From Candidatus Methanophagales archaeon (GTDB lineage: Archaea; Halobacteriota; Syntropharchaeia; Alkanophagales; Methanospirareceae): 8,816 bases of DNA. Under the pieces are notes generated by a model. It was not told the origin of the DNA. It did no database searches and saw only the letters and a program-made list of their open reading frames with translations. The position numbers were made by a program, and so were the translations under genes. The stretch is from positions 1-8,816 of the forward strand of contig PIXU01000076.1 in the NCBI GenBank assembly GCA_003601795.1, given 5' to 3'. Shown piece after piece: positions 7,015 to 8,816 of this stretch. Each line of letters opens with the position of its first letter. The stretch's first letter is position 1.

Positions 7015-7539
7015 AACTAAAATAAAAACTATCACGCCTACTATCAATATCAATGCAATCATTGCTATGGTGCCAGCAATAAGAGCTTTTTCATGGTAGG
7101 CAATACTTACGCCGGAAGGCTTATAGGATAGGTTAGCAATCATTTTCTGCGCCATCATATCCCACTTCTTGTCCATGATGGCGGAAGTCACTCGCCCATA
7201 CTCGACGATGATTCTTGCAGTGTGTGGCGTTATAACCTGAGCCAGCATCATTCCAGTCCTGTTGCCGTAGCCTGCATGTCGACACTGGAATTCAAATACG
7301 AATTCCCAGCAATAAGGGCATTTAAGCGTATTCGTATCCACCAACTTCAGGCTATCTTCTATGCCATCAAACCTGAAGGTAAGGCTGTTTAGCAAATATT
7401 CTTCGGCTATTTCCCGGCTCTTCTTCTGATCCGGTGGCATGGGACTCTGAGCCACAAGAATTTTCCAACCATTATTAAATAAGAGAGCTAAAGTGAAAAT
7501 CAAAAATATACATATACCTATTGCTATATTCTTTTTCAT
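6991..7539 (-). CDS. Membrane-anchored extracytoplasmic protein with a CPYCW motif; function unknown
   Basis: I recognise the sequence style of an archaeal hypothetical family but no assigned function. The 182 residues have a hydrophobic N-terminal segment (about 4-21, signal or anchor). An outer domain of about 130 residues follows, then a second membrane segment (about 152-176) and a KKRRRR tail that should stay in the cytoplasm. Both ends would therefore be inside, with the middle outside the membrane. The outer domain opens with a helix (SREIAEEYLLNSLTFRFDG), then KCPYCWEFVFEFQC (C74, C77, C86), RHAGYGNRTG, TPHTARIIVEYGRV and MDKKWDMM. The CxxC could be a disulfide, redox or metal site. 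The helix-plus-sheet pattern recalls PepSY-like domains, but this is only an impression. The start at ATG 7539 fits a TATA element centred about 31 bp upstream; only a weak AAAGAGA precedes it. It overlaps cooC by 24 bp tail to tail and is divergent from the DUF1670 operon. Confidence 0.75.
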   Translation of the reverse strand: MKKNIAIGICIFLIFTLALLFNNGWKILVAQSPMPPDQKKSREIAEEYLLNSLTFRFDGIEDSLKLVDTNTLKCPYCWEFVFEFQCRHAGYGNRTGMMLAQVITPHTARIIVEYGRVTSAIMDKKWDMMAQKMIANLSYKPSGVSIAYHEKALIAGTIAMIALILIVGVIVFILVLKKRRRR

Positions 7540-7564
7540 ATCTCTTTATTCTATTACCAAAATT

Positions 7565-7576
7565 AATTATATAATT
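7565..7576. promoter_or_regulatory. Symmetric TATA element serving both divergent genes
   Basis: AATTATATAATT is a perfect 12-bp palindrome, so it reads as a TATA box on either strand. Its centre lies about 31 bp from ATG 7539 (minus) and about 35 bp from ATG 7606 (plus), giving almost equal, very short leaders in both directions. The wider gap 7540-7605 contains only this element and the downstream palindrome. Confidence 0.55.
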
Positions 7577-7584
7577 TAACCTTT

Positions 7585-7598
7585 GTGTCATATGACAC
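7585..7598. promoter_or_regulatory. Perfect 14-bp palindrome, candidate operator of the DUF1670-like operon
   Basis: GTGTCATATGACAC equals its own reverse complement over 14 bp. It starts nine bases past the symmetric TATA element and covers the predicted plus-strand transcription start near 7597, just before ATG 7606. A dimeric regulator bound here would block the plus promoter more than the minus one. Self-regulation by the helix-turn-helix product downstream is an inference. Confidence 0.5.
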
Positions 7599-7605
7599 CT
7601 GGTTC

Positions 7606-8121
7606 ATGATAGCATATAGAAGGAATAAGGAACTGCGTCTGTGTGACGAAGCGATAGATCATGGAGGAGTTCTGACCCAGGAGGATCTCGCAATCCTTCT
7701 CGGTACAAGCCTGAGCACGATAAAGAGGGACGACGCTTATCTCATGAAAAAGGATACCTCATTGCTTACACGCGGGATGATGGAGGACATAGGAAGGAGC
7801 GTATCGCATAAAACAAAAGCTGTTGAGCTTTACCTTAAAAACTACACGCTATCCGAGATCGCACGGAAGATGGCGCATTCACCTTCCAGCGTGAACAGAT
7901 ACCTGGAGGACTTCTCAGTGGTTGCATTCCTGCACAGGGAATCTTATCCGCTCTTGACCATTAGAAAGATAACAAAACTATCAGAAAGGCTGATTGGTGA
8001 GTACATAGATTTAATTAAGCGCGCAGAGAGCGAGGGATACAAAGATAGACTCAACCTGCTTCTTGACCAGTTTAAGGTCAACGAACCGTTAAAAAAAACG
8101 CTGGAGGAGGGAGCGCAATGA
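7606..8121 (+). CDS. DUF1670-like helix-turn-helix protein, short form
   Basis: The 171-residue protein looks like the C-terminal part of DUF1670 proteins without their N-terminal domain. It has a first helix-turn-helix LTQEDLAILLGTSLSTIKRD (about 23-42), a linker TRGMMEDIGRSVSHK, a second helix-turn-helix in VELYLKNYTLSEIARKMAHS to NRYLEDF (about 73-103), and a third short one near LTIRKITKLSERLIGEYIDL (117-136). No catalytic motif is visible; DNA binding is inferred from these helices. I chose ATG 7606 over an in-frame GTG at 7585 because the TATA element is only about 14 bp before that GTG, so it would lie upstream of the transcription start. It is the first gene of a two-gene operon; its stop overlaps the next start as ATGA, and it carries that gene's ribosome binding site. 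A regulator role is likely, the target unknown. The alternative is the remnant of a longer DUF1670 gene. Confidence 0.75.
   Translation: MIAYRRNKELRLCDEAIDHGGVLTQEDLAILLGTSLSTIKRDDAYLMKKDTSLLTRGMMEDIGRSVSHKTKAVELYLKNYTLSEIARKMAHSPSSVNRYLEDFSVVAFLHRESYPLLTIRKITKLSERLIGEYIDLIKRAESEGYKDRLNLLLDQFKVNEPLKKTLEEGAQ
8103..8110 (+). promoter_or_regulatory. Ribosome binding site of the second DUF1670-like gene
   Basis: GGAGGAGG lies inside the end of the upstream gene, seven bases before ATG 8118. With the ATGA stop/start overlap this supports coupled translation of the pair. Confidence 0.7.
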
Positions 8122-8816
8122 CTGATAAAGGGCTGGTCAAACGAGAACATGCGAAAAAGATATACGGACCGCTTCAAGGGAGAACACTGCGAAATGTGCT
8201 CATAAAGAAGCTCATTGATGGATACGGATATTCCGATAAGCTGGAGATAGCGAAACGACTCGTAGATGATTTTTTAGATACGGTAGACCGCTTTTCACCG
8301 TCTGTGGATTGGGTGAAACCAGGACAGCTGGTATGGATTGCACGATCTAAGGGTGATAAGCAGGGGTATGGCAAAAATAGCGCTAACACCGAGGCAAAAA
8401 GGGCTGTACTATCGCTGGTAACCGAAGAAGACCTGGAGATACTCGCAAAGGATGGAAAAGTCGAGCCGATAAAGGACAAAAGAATGGTTCGTTTGATAAA
8501 CGAGGCTAAACAGCAAGGTATGGTGCTTAGCCTGGCGGATTTGACCGCCATCATGTTGTTAAGCACTGCGACACTCTCAAAACGCACGAGAAAATGTCAA
8601 AAGGAGACAGGGAAGCTGCTTCCAACTGCGGGTAATGTGCTGGATATCGGGCGCGGAATTACACATAAACGAGATGCCGTAGAACTATACGCAAAGGGTT
8701 ACAATTCGCTGGAAATAGCAAGGATGATCGACCACGAGCTGAAAAATGTGGAGACGTACATAGAGGATATGGAACGGGTGAAGATAATAGCTTCTAAGGA
8801 TAAGCAAACAATCTCC
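8118..8816 (+). CDS. DUF1670 domain protein, full-length type (C-terminus cut by window edge)
   Basis: An open frame of 233 codons begins at ATG 8118 and runs off the window without a stop. The N-terminal part (about 20-110) contains RTLRNVLIKKLIDGYGYSD, VKPGQLVWIARSKGDKQGYG and LSLVTEEDLEIL, which I recognise as the DUF1670 N-terminal domain; its function is unknown. A helix-turn-helix follows (LSLADLTAIMLLSTATLSKR, 137-156), then TGKLLPTAGNVLDIGRGITH and a second helix-turn-helix (VELYAKGYNSLEIARMIDHE, 188-207) ending in TYIEDMERV. From about residue 125 it is colinear with the upstream protein, sharing DIGR..-HK-..AVELY.K.Y...EIAR, so the two are tandem paralogues. The missing end should hold the third helix-turn-helix seen in the neighbour. 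The start is set by GGAGGAGG at seven-base spacing and the ATGA overlap. Probably a DNA-binding protein acting with its partner. Confidence 0.8.
   Translation, partial: MTDKGLVKREHAKKIYGPLQGRTLRNVLIKKLIDGYGYSDKLEIAKRLVDDFLDTVDRFSPSVDWVKPGQLVWIARSKGDKQGYGKNSANTEAKRAVLSLVTEEDLEILAKDGKVEPIKDKRMVRLINEAKQQGMVLSLADLTAIMLLSTATLSKRTRKCQKETGKLLPTAGNVLDIGRGITHKRDAVELYAKGYNSLEIARMIDHELKNVETYIEDMERVKIIASKDKQTIS

Noticed and set aside
8174..8587. Minus-strand open frame opposite the second DUF1670-like gene
   Set aside because: The plus-strand frame has an SD, an ATGA overlap and family similarity; the minus frame has none.
1..8816. tRNA/rRNA genes, CRISPR arrays, IS ends or long repeats
   Set aside because: Scanned by eye on both strands; no T-loop-like motifs in a cloverleaf context, no spaced repeats and no terminal inverted repeats were found.

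Overview
This 8.8 kb window reads as chromosomal DNA from a euryarchaeote. The support is a class I lysyl-tRNA synthetase, an archaeal-type two-ring CDC48/VAT ATPase, a geranylgeranyl-reductase-family flavoprotein, a single-domain KaiC/RecA-like ATPase, AT-rich TATA-type divergent promoters and several AGGAGG-type ribosome binding sites. A CooC-type nickel-insertion ATPase implies carbon monoxide dehydrogenase (CODH/ACS) metabolism. Together with the tandem DUF1670-type proteins this points to a methanogen or methane/alkane-oxidising relative. I lean towards an ANME-1 (Methanophagales) or Syntrophoarchaeum-like lineage, but that placement rests on recalled family distribution and no search was possible.

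Layout. Positions 1-1047 (minus) hold a flavoprotein cut by the window edge. It is divergent from a KaiC-like ATPase (1098-1820, plus). A small winged-helix regulator (about 1837-2154, minus) is convergent with that ATPase and divergent from lysS (2271-3797, plus). lysS converges on cdc48 (3894-6125, minus), which shares an 85-bp divergent promoter with cooC (6211-7014, plus). cooC overlaps tail to tail with a membrane-anchored CPYCW-motif protein (6991-7539, minus). That gene shares a symmetric AT-rich promoter with a two-gene DUF1670-like operon (7606-8121 and 8118 to past 8816, plus). Up to the DUF1670 pair, neighbours alternate in strand and each gene looks singly transcribed. The DUF1670 pair, joined by an ATGA overlap, is the only clear operon.

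How they fit together. Most of the window is housekeeping (translation, protein quality control, isoprenoid or lipid reduction, CODH maturation) and the neighbours are not obviously functionally linked. The less explained parts are four: (a) the DUF1670-like tandem pair, which shares a helix-turn-helix block and has a perfect 14-bp palindrome lying over its predicted transcription start; (b) the doubly anchored extracytoplasmic protein with a CxxC motif; (c) a KaiC-like ATPase with a substituted P-loop; and (d) a small regulator whose best Shine-Dalgarno/ATG pair is out of frame with its body across a poly-G run. No RNA genes, CRISPR arrays, insertion sequences or long repeats were seen.
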